Assembly (NCBI RefSeq): GCF_000143415.4
Contig: NW_003314314.1
Coordinates: 1,299,443 to 1,363,442 of the forward strand
Length of the DNA stretch: 64,000 nucleotides
From: Selaginella moellendorffii
Lineage: Eukaryota; Streptophyta; Lycopodiopsida; Selaginellales; Selaginellaceae
Direction of reading: 5' to 3'
Shown here: positions 43,384 to 54,629 of the stretch, one piece after another
How the letters are laid out: each line of letters opens with the position of its first letter
How positions within the stretch are numbered: position 1 is the first letter of the stretch
Translations under genes and position numbers: made by a program
Notes under the pieces: generated by a model
Databases searched by the model: none
The model's input: the letters and a program-made list of their open reading frames with translations, nothing else
Told to the model about the DNA's origin: nothing

Positions 43384-46282
43384 ATGGCCTCCACAAGTGC
43401 GACGCATGTTCCCTCCGTGGATCTTAAGAACTGTGCTACATGGATTCAGGCAAAGGTGTTTCTAAACAACCCCGAGGGGGAGGTGGTAGCTAAGGGCTTA
43501 GCCACAGTTGTCAATCCAAGAGATGCGGTTGCTAATCAAGAATTGGGCTGAGATGATATTGGAGTTGCGATTTTAGAGGTTGTTGACACAGAAGAAAACA
43601 GTCTGACTATTGGAAGCATTGTGCGGTGGAAATTGAGGCACTTAGTGTTTGAGAATGTGAAGGATTCACAATCAAACACCACTACAACTGATGATAGAAC
43701 ATCTCTTCATGGGAAAAGAAAGTACACCTTCCTAAAGCGCAGCCAAAGGGATCTGAGCAACGAACCGAAAAGGCAGAAAATGGCGATGGAGGTTCAAATG
43801 GTCTCGACAGTTGCTTGTTGCAAGAGGAGGTGCTGTCAACATGCTGATTGGGATGCTATTGAAGAGGAGAGAGCAAGATACAAGACATTGTCCTGGAAGG
43901 CAGCTCGCAATTTTGTGTATGAGGCGTTACGGTCATCTATTGATGCTTCAGAACATCAGGTGGGGGGCATGGTCTTCCAGAGGGGTTTGGTCTGCATGAA
44001 GGCATGGAGAATCATTTATGGAGTCCCTCGAACCACATTCTACAGAATCAAAACTGAGTTCAAGGAACAAAGGGTTCAACAGGCAGTCCATGGGAACGAC
44101 GGTACGCACAAAACCAGGGGTCATGTTGTATATGGAGAGGCAATCTTCAAGAGGTTTGTCGAGACATGTAGCGAGCAGCAACCACATAAAACCCGCCTCT
44201 TGGAAGATGGATCACGAGACACCCAACGAGTTCTCCCTTCCATGTATACCAAGGGGGCCATATTGGAAGATGTGAATCGGGAACTCCAGAGTAATGGCTA
44301 CAGGAAGCTGAGCCAATCTAGATTTAGTAGATTGTGGAGCAACAGGTTCAGGGATGTGAGTATAGGAAAGTACTCCAGCTTTTCAAAGTGTGACGAGTGC
44401 ACTGCTATCAAAATGGCTTTGTCGAAGAATTCTTGCAGCGCTCAAGAGCGAGAGACGTTGGTTAGAAGGCGGCTCGACCACAACATCGAGCAGAGAAGCT
44501 GCAGGACTGCATATTATCATAACAGGATTCTCTCCATAGAGAGACCTGACTCTTACCTCTGCATCATCCACGACAAAATGGACCAGAAAAAGACGTGCTT
44601 ACCTCGACTCAATCCTGCCCCCAAGGCAATCTCTTCATCCATGCAGCTGCCTGTGTCTCTGTTTGGCATAATCGCTCATGGGCATGGTGCCCAGAACTAT
44701 GGGAACTTCTTTGTACCTCTATGGGGTGGCGGGGGTGCAAACATGATGATTGCGTCCCTAGTAAAACACTTAAGGTCTCTGCAAAGTGCGTAGATTGAGC
44801 TGAACGGCCAACCCTTGCATAAGGCCCTTGTCGATCGAACCCCATACAGGGTTCAGCTGGAGGAGGAGCAAAGGCTTGCAGTATCGCGTGGGGCCCCATG
44901 CCATCCCAGTGAATATGTTGGCCGTCAGATTGTAGGGTTATCACGTGAGGCCTCATGCCATTCCGACGAGGCTGGTCGCCCGGTGAATGCACAGCCTCAT
45001 CCAAACGAAGTAGAATCTCAAGGAAGTTCTTGCGGCCCATGTGGCCTTCCACCCCATCTTCTGCTTCAAACAGACAATGCTGGCAGTGAGAACAAAAACG
45101 TGTACGTCTTCACGTACTTGGCAATGCTTGTTGCCAAAGGCATATTTGAAACGGTTACACTTGGCTTTCTCATGGTTGGGCACACTCATGAAGACGTCGA
45201 TGCCATGTTCAGTCACCTGGCAGAGTCCCTCCGGCGATCCAATGTCCTCACCCTCCCACAACTCTACGATGAATTCCAAAATTGCATCAAAGGCACTGTT
45301 GAAGCTGCACTTGTGACAGAGGTTCCAGACTTTAAGGGGTTTGTAAGAGGCTACATCAGGGACGGATCCGAAACGCTGATTGGCCACTCCAAGCCTCTTC
45401 AGTTTCATTTCAGCATGCGTGACGGTGCTCCAGTGATGAGGTACAAGATGAGAGAATGGGACATAGTGTGGCTGCCAGTGGACGGCATTGAACTCTTCAA
45501 GAGAGATCCCATAACTGGGGAACCTATGATTCCTCAGGGTTCCCCACGGCCGATGCACCCGGATGGACTCAAAGACCAGGAAAGTATAGTGGCCGGGATT
45601 AGACAGCATATTGCCTTCTGGAAGAGGGGGTTGGTGTTTGGTGGAGAATCCTATTTTCAGAGGTGCAAGCCTTTGCTCGAATATTGGGAGAAGATTATAT
45701 CTGCTATCCAAAATGGGCCGGTTGTATATGAAGAATTGGAAGAGTCCTTTTGGCCAGAACCCAGAGCACCAGATAGTAGCGGAACAATGTCCTCTGGAAA
45801 TGCAGTGACAGATAACGATGTTGAGGATCACTATTGTGGGCCGAAGAACAAGAAGCCGGATTCAGCATTCAATCCAGTACAGGTCTGCAAAGGAATGGTC
45901 GTGCTTGTCAGACCCAGTAATAAAAAACAAATGATATGGGTGGGGCGTTGCATCACTAATGCAGAGGAGGACGCGGAAACTAACTCCTTCAATGTAATTG
46001 TGGAGTGGTTCAAGCCAAGTTCCAGATATACGAAGGATTGCCTAGAAAAGAGATGGGTGCTGAATCCAAGGGATCCTAGCATGAGCATATCGGTGGATAA
46101 TGTTGTGCATGGTTGGATGCGGAAGCAGAGTGCCACCATCACCTTGCCAGACCATGCAAGAGATGCAGCAAGAGCATTCATAACCCTGGTTCAAGGTGAG
46201 ATTCATTAATATTCCTTTACTAAGTTTCTAATATATTTTATTTCAAGGTGAACAATTCGAATCTGAATCAGAGGAGGCGTGA
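43384..46282 (+). pseudogene. DUF7869-like transposase, copy C (best preserved)
   Basis: An ATG follows the TTTCAG acceptor-like site, but about 250 bp coding the first barrel repeat are deleted in frame (MASTSATHVPSVDL). Stops occur at 43,549-43,551 (TGG to TGA) and 44,791-44,793 (CAG to TAG). Otherwise the frame is continuous: basic Cys region, HDKMDQ (Asp at 44,572), QTDNAGSENKN (Asp at 45,073), GHTHEDVD (45,178-45,201), C-terminal barrel, then a 52-nt intron (46,196-46,247) and an exon ending ESESEEA. If the intron is retained the protein ends GEIH. The third acidic residue of the catalytic set could be the E or D of HEDVD; this needs structure comparison. Confidence 0.75.
44884..44962. 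repeat. Two family palindromes inside the transposase coding region
   Basis: Near-palindromes at 44,884-44,904 (arm GCGTG, centre GGGGCCCC) and 44,941-44,962 encode SRGAPCHPSEY and SREASCHSDEA, a repeated peptide between the first and second catalytic motifs. All three copies have both. Confidence 0.7.
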
Positions 46283-46922
46283 TGGCATGTGGCCTTATGC
46301 CATTCCTAGGTGAGATGATACAAATAACAAGTATAAATTCTTAGTTGTTCTAGCAAATCTTACTTAAAGTTCAAGGTGAACAAGCCGAATATGAATTCAT
46401 CGGATTGTTATAACAAATTGCAAGGTGATGGCATGAGGTGATACGCCATTTGAGAGTGGTAGCCATTCCTATATAAGGTGAGTGAAATATTTATTAGAAA
46501 TACCTCATTCAATTGTGCACTTCTAAGTCTTGGTCCACTCAGTACTGTTTGCATGTTTCTATTTTAATTCTTTCTCTAAAATGTTATTTAGCATGTGGCT
46601 TCATGCCATTGCTCTCCACAATCATGCATTGAATTTTTCTATCCTTGCATAATACTTCTCCATATATATAGCATGTGCACACATGTGATATGGTTCATTA
46701 GGCCTGATATAGTGTGTGAGGTAAAACAAAGATGATGTGACATATGCATTTACCAATCACACGTGCATAAATCTAATAATATGGCGTGTGGCCCATATTA
46801 ATGGCACATAAACCCATATTGTGGGCTTATGTGCTTTATGTACCATCATTCCCTTGCAGCTTGTGTGTTGGTTTCCTTTTATAACACAACGAACTCCATA
46901 TTTTAGGGTGAAGAGCATTCTC

Positions 46923-47180
46923 ATGGCAAGCACAAAATCTGTAAGTGAGGCAGAAAAGGAGACGGAGAAGGAGATAGGTGAAGATGTAGAATATATAAGT
47001 CTTCCAAACTCCCCGTACTATACTCCAGGTGATCATTTTTCTGAACAAACGGCAACATTAACAACTATTGAGAATGCCCCAGTAACGTCAGAGACAACAA
47101 TTCAAAGCAAAACAACTGACCCGGAGAAGGATGATAGTACCGCTGAGAGTACCAAACAGGAGGTGTCCACTAGCGCTTAG
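46923..47180 (+). CDS. Small acidic ORF of the transposon (copy C), 85 aa
   Basis: Third copy of the same frame, identical to copy B. It is uninterrupted and followed at once by a palindrome. See 5,979-6,236. Confidence 0.5.
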   Translation: MASTKSVSEAEKETEKEIGEDVEYISLPNSPYYTPGDHFSEQTATLTTIENAPVTSETTIQSKTTDPEKDDSTAESTKQEVSTSA

Positions 47181-47816
47181 GCTTATAATGGCGTGTGCCC
47201 TCATGCCATTTACTTGATCACCAAATACCTTTTTCCCTTTGCACTAGTATATCTTAATACCGGTCTGAGAAATAGAATGGCATGTGCCCTCAGGCCTTTT
47301 ACTAAATCACCTTTGAAAGAAATGCAAGCCTCTATGTCGTAAAAAAAAGGTCCTAGAGAAATTCCTTAATAATATGAATGTTATTTAGTTTCATGAAAAT
47401 ACACTAAGGGTCAAATGAGTTAAATGACTTCTCCAGACTAGCAATGCCTCTTGCTACACCTTCACAAATAGATTCGTTAGAAAAAGATAATATTGAATAA
47501 TATCTAAATGTTCTCACCATTAAGTTATATGTCTGGCTAATAGGAATGACGTTCATCTTGGAAAGCTCACCACACGCTCAATGAACAAACAAATAGTGTG
47601 TGCGCGCATGCCATCGCTCTTCTTTAGCTTCAAATTCGGCTTGTTCACCTTGACAATGAGATTTATTATACAACCAGATGGACTCAGTCTGGACACAAAG
47701 TCACCGCGCTAGTCACCATGCCCCAGATATGTCTAGCCTCTGGACAAAAAACATATAATTTCACGTCATTTTCAAATACTTGAAAATTTGTACTTAGTCC
47801 CATTTTACTGAATAAA

Positions 47817-47839
47817 TCCCACTTTAACGAAATAGAGCT
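47817..47839 (-). repeat. Terminal inverted repeat of copy C, right
   Basis: All 23 bp match the family terminus. It is followed by resumed G2 LTR sequence. Confidence 0.85.
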
Positions 47840-47958
47840 TAAGTAGCTAGTACAATAGGTAGGAACGTTAACAAGGGAACTTAACTAAGGCTAATGCAGT
47901 GGTGGTTGGATAGACGAGATAAACTTGCAAATTAGAAATGAAAGATTTATGGTTTACA
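47840..47958 (+). mobile_element. G2 5' LTR, right fragment
   Basis: Completes the LTR begun at 39,606 and ends TTATGGTTTACA. A degraded primer-binding site TTGATATCGGAGTC (47,961-47,974) follows. Confidence 0.65.
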
Positions 47959-48017
47959 ATTTGATATCGGAGTCTTTTCCTCAATTCTAATGAAGGATAG
48001 AGGCAAATTGCTAAAAG

Positions 48018-48795
48018 ATGGCTAAGGTAAGGTATAAGTGAACCAAGGCAGAGATGGAACATCCTCTAGAGATGGAGCCTCTGATCAAACAAGAAGCTAT
48101 AAATGAGGAATTTTTGTATGATAAGGATGTGAGTGAGCATACCTTCAAACAAGAGTTTGGTGGTGAGGTTTGGTCATCCAAGGCTCAATTGGATGCTTTA
48201 AAAGGAAAATTAGCACAGATTAATGCCCTACTGGAGACCCTTGTTCGCAATTTAAAGTGTGATAAGAAGTGAAAGAAAAGGCAAAAAACAGCAAATGCTG
48301 GTAGTGTAGAAGGCATAGATCCCTTGGCAGGGACTGAGGCAAAACCAAATAAGGTCAAACAAATTGAAGTGGAATTAGTCCCTCAAGAAATTCCTAAGTA
48401 CAAACCAAAGCCCTCACCAGTCTTCAAGGGAATGAATGACTATAAGTTGATAGAGGAGTGGTTTTACAATATAGAGGACAACTTTCGAGTGTTGTGATTA
48501 CCAAGCTTGAAAAGGGTCCCATATGCAAAACCATACTTAGTAGATAACACTAAATCTTGGTGGAGAACAATAGAGGCCAACAAAGGACTAGTGGCCACTT
48601 GGGAAGTGATGAAGGTGAAGATCCATGTAACTTATGTGCCTTTGAATGTTACTCTCTATTTAAGGGACAAACTGAGTAGACTGAAGCACACCGAAACCAT
48701 TCAAGAGTATATGAATGTGTTTATGGCCAAGAGGATTCTTATCATGGATATAGGTAATATAGACATATTCCATGCCTTCATATCAAGCTTATAGA
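48018..48795 (+). pseudogene. G2 gypsy gag
   Basis: Plus-strand frames include EQEFGGEVWSSKAQLDALKG-type sequence, KPSPVFKGMNDYKLIEEWF and YLRDKLSRLKHTETIQEYMN: a Ty3/gypsy gag with capsid domain. Stops at 48,270 and 48,496 and a shift near the end show decay. Confidence 0.75.
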
Positions 48796-49319
48796 CCTGG
48801 GCTTAGGGCGAGGTGATGCATTAGAACCTGACTAACTATAAGGAATCTTTAGATGCAGCTATTATGGTGCATTTTGATGATAACTTGTGAAAGGGGAACA
48901 CAACAAAGTTAAAATCCATGTTCAACAAAGGAGTCTAACCAAGAGGGACATATAATAAAAAAAAATTTAGGAGGAGTTTCTCTAAGAATGAGTCTTTAGG
49001 GTTTTGGAAAGATAGATCTGGTGGCCAAAGAGCAAGTACGTGGGGGATTTAGGTAAAAAGGGATAAACCCTTTAATAAAAAAATGAAGTTTGCTAATAGT
49101 GCAAGAAACAACGTATGTTTCAATTATGTAGAATAGGGATACTTCTTGAGAGTCAAGTCAAGTCAAGTCCAAACTTAGGTATGTGATCTAGTCCCTAGCT
49201 CAAAATTACTCATTATACAAGCAACTTTGGTAGAGAGATGTTCATAACATCTACTAGCCTTCCGACAAAAGCTCGAAAGTAGCTTTATTAAGAATTTTAT
49301 TGGCATAAATGCTTCAGAT

Positions 49320-49640
49320 GATTTTGTGGTTGTAGATATAGTCTAGCAAGCCAAATTAATAGTGCAACAGCTTGGTGAACCAAGGTTTATAGAGTTTGTT
49401 TAATGTGGCTAAAGTATCAATGAGGTACTTTGACAAGTTAAAAGTCAAACTAGAGACATGCTTAGTGGACATGGACTTTATCGTATTAGATATGGTGGGA
49501 TTTGACATGATCTTCGGGATGAATTGGTTTAATCAATTTGTGGTAGCCTTGCATAGACAAGGTAGAAACTTAGTGGTATTAGCGAATGTTTGAGGAAAAT
49601 GATCCAGAGTGGAATCTCATAATCTAAAGGTAGGGCAATG
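49320..49640 (+). pseudogene. G2 gypsy protease region
   Basis: The frame contains LVDMDFIVLDMVGFDMIFGM then NWFNQFVVALHRQGRNLVVL, the part of a gypsy protease around FDMIFGMNWF. The DTG/DSG motif is not visible. About 48,800-49,320 before it is decayed gag without a clear zinc knuckle. Confidence 0.7.
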
Positions 49641-49804
49641 CAAGGCAAAGACTCCTTCTTGAACCTGGTGTCTACAAAAAGACACTCACTAAAGGAACCA
49701 AAGAAGCATTTTTGTGTTTGCTCTTAGGGAGGTGTGACAAAAAGACAGGAATAAAGAAAGTACCTTTAGTGATTTAGTAGGTGTTAAACCAATTTTGAAA
49801 TACC

Positions 49805-50080
49805 ATGCCAAAGGATGCTAAAGGTGCTGATGAGCCACATTTTTATACACTATTTAAATCATTTCATGGTCATCTATATTAACAACATCTTGATCTATAG
49901 TGAAACACTAGGGAAGCATGCCAAATACTTGACAAAAGTGTTTGACAAATTAAAGGAACACAAGTTGTATGCTAAAGAGAGCAAATGTGACTTTGCTCAA
50001 CAAGAGGTAAAATTTCTTAAGCATGTGGTGGGCAAGGACGGGCTCAAGGTGGACTTGAGAAGGTCTAACTAATCGAGAAA
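49805..50080 (+). pseudogene. G2 gypsy RT fragment
   Basis: LMSHIFIHYLNHFMVIYINN then EHKLYAKESKCDFAQQEVKF is the C-terminal RT half. YxDD is YINN (49,875-49,886), with both Asp replaced. The N-terminal RT half is deleted. Confidence 0.8.
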
Positions 50081-50179
50081 TAGGAACAACTATCAAATGT
50101 ACACGAGTTAAGGGTGTTTTTGGCTATGCAACTACTATTGAAAGTTTATCAAACACTATTTGAGAGTAGCTCCACCTTT

Positions 50180-50535
50180 AATAGACCAAACGAGAAAAGA
50201 GAAGATAATATGGACAGTGGAATGTGAGTGGCATTTATCCAACTCAAAAGAAAATGGAGGAAGACTTTTGTGTTCACATTACAAGACTTTGATAAGGACA
50301 TTATGGTAGAAATAAACACTTCAAACTTTGCATTAAGTGCAATTTTAAAGCAAGATAACCACTCAGTGGCATTCTTCTCGAAGTGGTTGGACAAAGCTCA
50401 ACAAAATTGGTTTATCTATGAAAAGAAATTGTTTCCTGTGGTCAAGGTGTTTAAAGAGTGGCCACACTACTTAGGATACACTTCAAGGTATATATGGATA
50501 ATGTGGCAACAAAACATTTCTTGTCACAGCCCCAT
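50180..50535 (+). pseudogene. G2 gypsy RNase H fragment
   Basis: The frame includes TSNFALSAILKQDNHSVAFF and EKKLFPVVKVFKEWPHYLG. The first catalytic Asp position reads N (INTSNF for TDAS), again a G-to-A type change. It then jumps to chromodomain sequence. Confidence 0.75.
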
Positions 50536-50599
50536 GTGAACTTATTCAAGCTATACTTTGAGGACCCACTTTGCAAGGACTAAATAAAACCTTTACCCA

Positions 50600-50710
50600 A
50601 GGTTATTTAAGGGGAGGAGGAATATGAGGTTGAGGCCATCCTCAATAAGCGCAAGAGCAAGTAACAAGGATGTGAGCTAAAGGAATTTTATAAAGTGGAA
50701 AGGATTTACA
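50600..50710 (+). pseudogene. G2 chromodomain-like C-terminus
   Basis: Translation EEEYEVEAILNKRKSK followed by ELKEFYKV resembles the integrase-terminal chromodomain of chromoviruses (YEVExIL). A stop lies after KRKSK. The integrase core is deleted in this copy. Confidence 0.55.
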
Positions 50711-51399
50711 CTCTGCAAAAAAATATAAGAAATAGAGGAGAACCTAGATAACATAAAATCTAATGGAGGAATTTTTGCAAAATAGAACTCTATATACTTA
50801 TACAAAGTTCAATTAAAATATCCATTTCTGAAATTGAGCAATATCATATATTGGGACCTAAAAGCACGCCAAAGGTAAGCTAATTAACATAGGTCTAACT
50901 AAGTCAACCAAGTGTAGGGAGTTATGCCTAACTCTCTAAAGGGATGTTGAATCCATAGACATATTCTATGGAGGTCTCAACCCTATACAAGGGCAAGGTG
51001 AGGTGAGGGGTATAGAGAGACCTATATCTCATTGGTATGGGCTCTTAGCCAAGGAGGCGAACTTATGCAAACCACTAAATGGGAGGATGCCCCTGAAGAA
51101 CAAATCGTAAGATTAAATAGAGACATTTGATGTGGGCATTGAACTTTTTGTATGGGTGGTGGAGTTGTAAGGAATCAACTTCATGAGGTGTTGTAAGCTA
51201 AAGGATCCCTGAAACCAATATCAAAATAATAAAGAGTTCATCAAATGAGACCAAGGATGAAATTGAGAATGAGTCCAAGACTAACTTTGAGACCGAGTTC
51301 AAAATTGAGTCCAAGACTGAGTTCAAGATTGGAGATCAAGTCTGAGTTCAAGATTAAATCCAAGGCCGAGTTCGAATACTAATACAGATTATGGGATGA
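50711..51399. other. Unassigned, no gene seen
   Basis: AT-rich sequence without recognised domains. It includes GAGTCCAAGACTGAGTTCAAG-type repeats near 51,270-51,370 that look like a decayed version of the L1 LTR array. Confidence 0.4.
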
Positions 51400-51760
51400 A
51401 AGCCTAAAGTGATCATCTTCGGGGGGGGGGAGGGGCTGCAGGGGGTTCCACAAGTATAATAGGGATAGTGAGGTTTAGGAACTAGTCTTGAAGGAACTCT
51501 CTAATTGTGCTTCTAAACCGACTTAAAGTTGGGACTAGGGGTTGAAGGTCTTGGGTGGGAGTGAGCAGGATTTGGGTGGTGCTAAAGAAGCTAAAGAAGG
51601 AAGTGCTCAAGAGTAACTCCCACTCCCGAAAGGGAAACCGACTACAATGCTCCCAGCTCAAGTGGAGTGGTGCCCTACTTGAGTACCATACGATTCATTG
51701 GTCCTCACTCCTTAAGGGCTTAGACCTTCCCTTTGGGAAAAAAGTGGGGGAGTAGAGGTA
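51400..51760 (+). mobile_element. Diverged L1-like LTR fragment
   Basis: It holds GATGAAAGCCTAAAGTG, a G run and GGGTTCCACAAGTATAATAG, the module seen in L1 and L2. It then has a diverged GCTCCCAGCTCAAGTG...CTACTTGAGTACC block as in L1. Truncated on both sides. Confidence 0.5.
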
Positions 51761-51895
51761 CTGAAAGCTCTTGAATTTGAACTTCCCAAGAAGTCACCCA
51801 ACAATATTACTCAAACCTAAGGACACTTAGCCCCAAGTATCCTAAGACCCTTAACTAATTGAAAAAATACCTCCCATCTCATTTGTCCTAGGGTC

Positions 51896-52489
51896 TGTAA
51901 ACTCCTGAGTTTGGATTTCCTGGGAGGTCACTCAGCCCAGTACTATTCAAACCTGAAGACGTTTAACCCCAAGTATCCCAAGACCTTTAACCGATTGGAA
52001 AAAGGGGTGCACTCTTGTTTATGAGCCCTTTCCCTCTATATTTGATCCCCATAGACTGTCTTTTGAGTCATTCTCTTTGGTTGCTTACAATCCACCATAC
52101 TTCCCTACAAGTGCACGCCCTCATGAACAGAAGTTAAGAGCCATAGCTCTCTTGAAAGCCCCACTCTCTTGACACCCTACCCCTCGGGTTGAGCCCAATT
52201 GAAGCAAACTAAATCTGCCAGACGTCAATCAATATATGGTGTGATTCTCCTAAGCTAACTAATAGAGTCGAACCCAAGACCTCTCTAATACCAAATGTAA
52301 GCTTCTGAATTTGGACTTCCCAAAAGGTCACTTAGGCCAGTACTACTCAAACCCAAGGACACTTAACCCTAAGTATCCCAAAACCCTTAACCGATTGAAA
52401 AAGATGGTGCATTCTTATTCATAGGCCATTTCCCTCTATATTTAATCTCTATGGACTGTCTCTTGACTCATTCTCTTTAGTTGTTTATA
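51896..52489 (-). mobile_element. TRIM element 2, 194-bp terminal repeats
   Basis: Direct repeats 51,896-52,089 and 52,296-52,489 are each exactly 194 bp. In the minus sense they run from TTGC-type TGTAAGCAACC to GGAGTTTACA. The interior (206 bp) has the minus-strand primer site TTTGGTATTAGAGAGG at 52,279-52,295 that continues toward GGGTTCGAC. A partial third repeat (51,762-51,880) abuts the left side. It is related to the element at 4,565-4,930. Confidence 0.75.
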
Positions 52490-52544
52490 GGTACCCATAC
52501 TAAGTCGTTATGCCACAATGTTTCCCCCCAAGGTCCCGAAGCAA

Positions 52545-52863
52545 AAGATGCACTAAAGGCTTGGGATTTTAAGGGTTTCATAATCAAGTCTTGTTATACC
52601 AAGGGATGTTAAGAAGCTAGAGGCTTAGTGTGTTTAGCTGCTTATGGCTCCGGGGAATGTAGGTGAAGCTTAAGTCCAGTTTAACCCAGGGAAAGGGATT
52701 GGGAGAGAATTTGAAAATCCATGAATGGATGGATAACACTCCATTGCTCATGTAGTGAGTAGTTGAAACTAAGTAGAACTAAGTAGAAGCTAGTACAATA
52801 GGTGGGAACCTTGGCAAGGGAACTTAATTAAGGCCAAAGTAGTGGTCGTCAAATAAATGAAGT
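52545..52863 (+). mobile_element. G2-type LTR, left part (split by L1)
   Basis: Matches 21,249-21,560. It is interrupted by the L1 LTR at 52,864 and finished by 54,581-54,623 (GTAAGCTGGCAAATTAG...GGCTTACA). It is possibly the 3' LTR of G2. Confidence 0.65.
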
Positions 52864-54580
52864 TGTGAGACACAAAACCCCTAGGCCCTAAAGTGGAGCC
52901 AGAAGGGTGCCACGTGGTAATGGCCAAAGTGAAAGACAAACGAGCGTAACACGTTTGGACTAAAAGCTCCGACTTGAAAGGTCGAGAGCGGGAGTGGAAC
53001 TCCTAACAAAGTGCTTGAGGAATGAGCACAAAGCGAGCAATAAGCGAGGCTCTAAAAAGGGACCCAAAAGGATCAACACATGATACGTGGAGGAGTCTGA
53101 GATGGAGTCCGAGATGTACTCCAAGACGAAGTCCAAGATGGAGTCCGAGATGGACGGAGACGGAGACAGAGACGGAGTCCGAGATGGAGTCCGAGATGGT
53201 CCCGAGATGGACCCAAGATGGAGTCCAAAATGGAGTCCGAGATGGACCGAGGCAGAGTCCGAGATGGAGTCCCAGATGGACCCAAGATGGAGTCTGAGAT
53301 GGACCGAGATGGAGTTCGAGATGGAGTCCGAGATGGACCCGAGATAGAATTCGAGATGGAGTCCGAGAAGGACTCGAGATGGAGTCTGAGAAGGACTCGA
53401 GATGGAGTCCGAGGTCGAGATCGAGACCGAGACCGGGACCGAGACCAAGACTCGGACCGAGACCATGACCAAGACCGAGACCGAGACCGAGATCGGGACC
53501 AAGACCGAGACTGAGGCCGAGGCCGAGACCAAGCCCGAGCCCGAATCCGAGTTCGAGTCCAAGTCCGAATCCGAGTCTGAGTCCGAGTTCGAGTCCGAGT
53601 TCGAGTCTGAGAGGGTGAAAGCCCAAAGCATTCGTCTCCCAGACCCTGGGGGGTTTGGTGAGTTCCAAAAGTATAGTAAGGGGGGAGGACTGCAGTGGAG
53701 CCAGTTTGGCCAGGAAAGGCCAGTTTGGCCCAGGAAGTATTGGGTGATGAGCTGCCCACTGGGAAGTCCAAGACTAGAATGAATATGGACTGACAAACGG
53801 AGTGTTCAAGAGCCGGCTCTAGTTTCCCCGGGAGATTGACTAGCCGATGCTCCCAGTCCAAGTGTGGGTGGCACTACCTACTTGGATACACAGTGTGGCT
53901 TAACGGAACCTCACTCTAAGCCTATGGCTAGAGCACCCAAAGGTAGAAGGTGGGGAGAGTACCTATAAGACTCGCGTAAGGCCACGGTGTTCCGAAATGT
54001 TGTCACAAAGTCCTAGACGGTGAAAAGGAAGAGGAGCAATCCTCTAGTGTAGTGACTAAGGATACGGTCACATGGTGAGGAAGTCCTAAAGGATAGTGGG
54101 ACTTAGGGGTTTGGCCTGTGAGCCTTGATCTAGTGGCAATGTTGGCGAACACGGCCATGGACAAAAAGGGACTTGGTGGGGATTGGAAAAGGGGTATTGG
54201 GGAAGGCTAATCCCCATGTCTGTGGCCATCCTAAGGATGCTAAGGAGTGGATCTGGGATGATCACTCATGGATGGATGGCTAGTTTTTGAGAGATGGAAC
54301 TGTGATGCAGGTGGTGTTAGACCACCAGTGTGACCAAGGTGAAGGGGCATGGCCTTAGCGTAACAGGTTGATATGTTGATGGTACTTTGGGGTCAATCAT
54401 GGGATCGGACACGTGGAGCACTTGGACCAAGTGCAAAGGTTGAGTGGCGGGGATGCCATTCGTGGGGCTAGCAAGCCCAAGTCCGAAATAGGACTTATGG
54501 AGGTTATGAGTGAGACTCCTCCAAGTGGTCGGAGGTGTGGTTAAGTGACTAAAGTAGAATGGAAAATTTAGTCACTTACA
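52864..54580 (+). mobile_element. Nested L1 solo LTR
   Basis: TGTGAGACACAAAA to AGTCACTTACA, about 1.7 kb, flanked by GAAGT (52,859-52,863) and GAGGT (54,581-54,585): a target duplication with one change. It sits inside a G2-type LTR. Its array (53,095-53,620) again mixes GAGATGG and GAGACC units. Confidence 0.85.
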
Positions 54581-54629
54581 GAGGTAAGCTGGCAAATTAG
54601 AAAGGAAAAATTTGTGGCTTACAAGTTAC

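Larger units (their letters stand above)
39681..47839 (+). mobile_element. Large TIR DNA transposon, copy C (left end missing)
   Basis: The right terminus is intact (inverted repeat 47,817-47,839). The left side starts abruptly inside a mini-exon equivalent to 31,213 of copy B, so the HAD end and left terminal repeat are absent. Both genes are present in part: the multidomain gene on the minus strand (39,681-42,950) and the transposase on the plus strand (43,384-46,282). The central region is shortened by about 2.4 kb relative to A near 43,128. It lies within the 5' LTR of gypsy G2. Confidence 0.85.
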
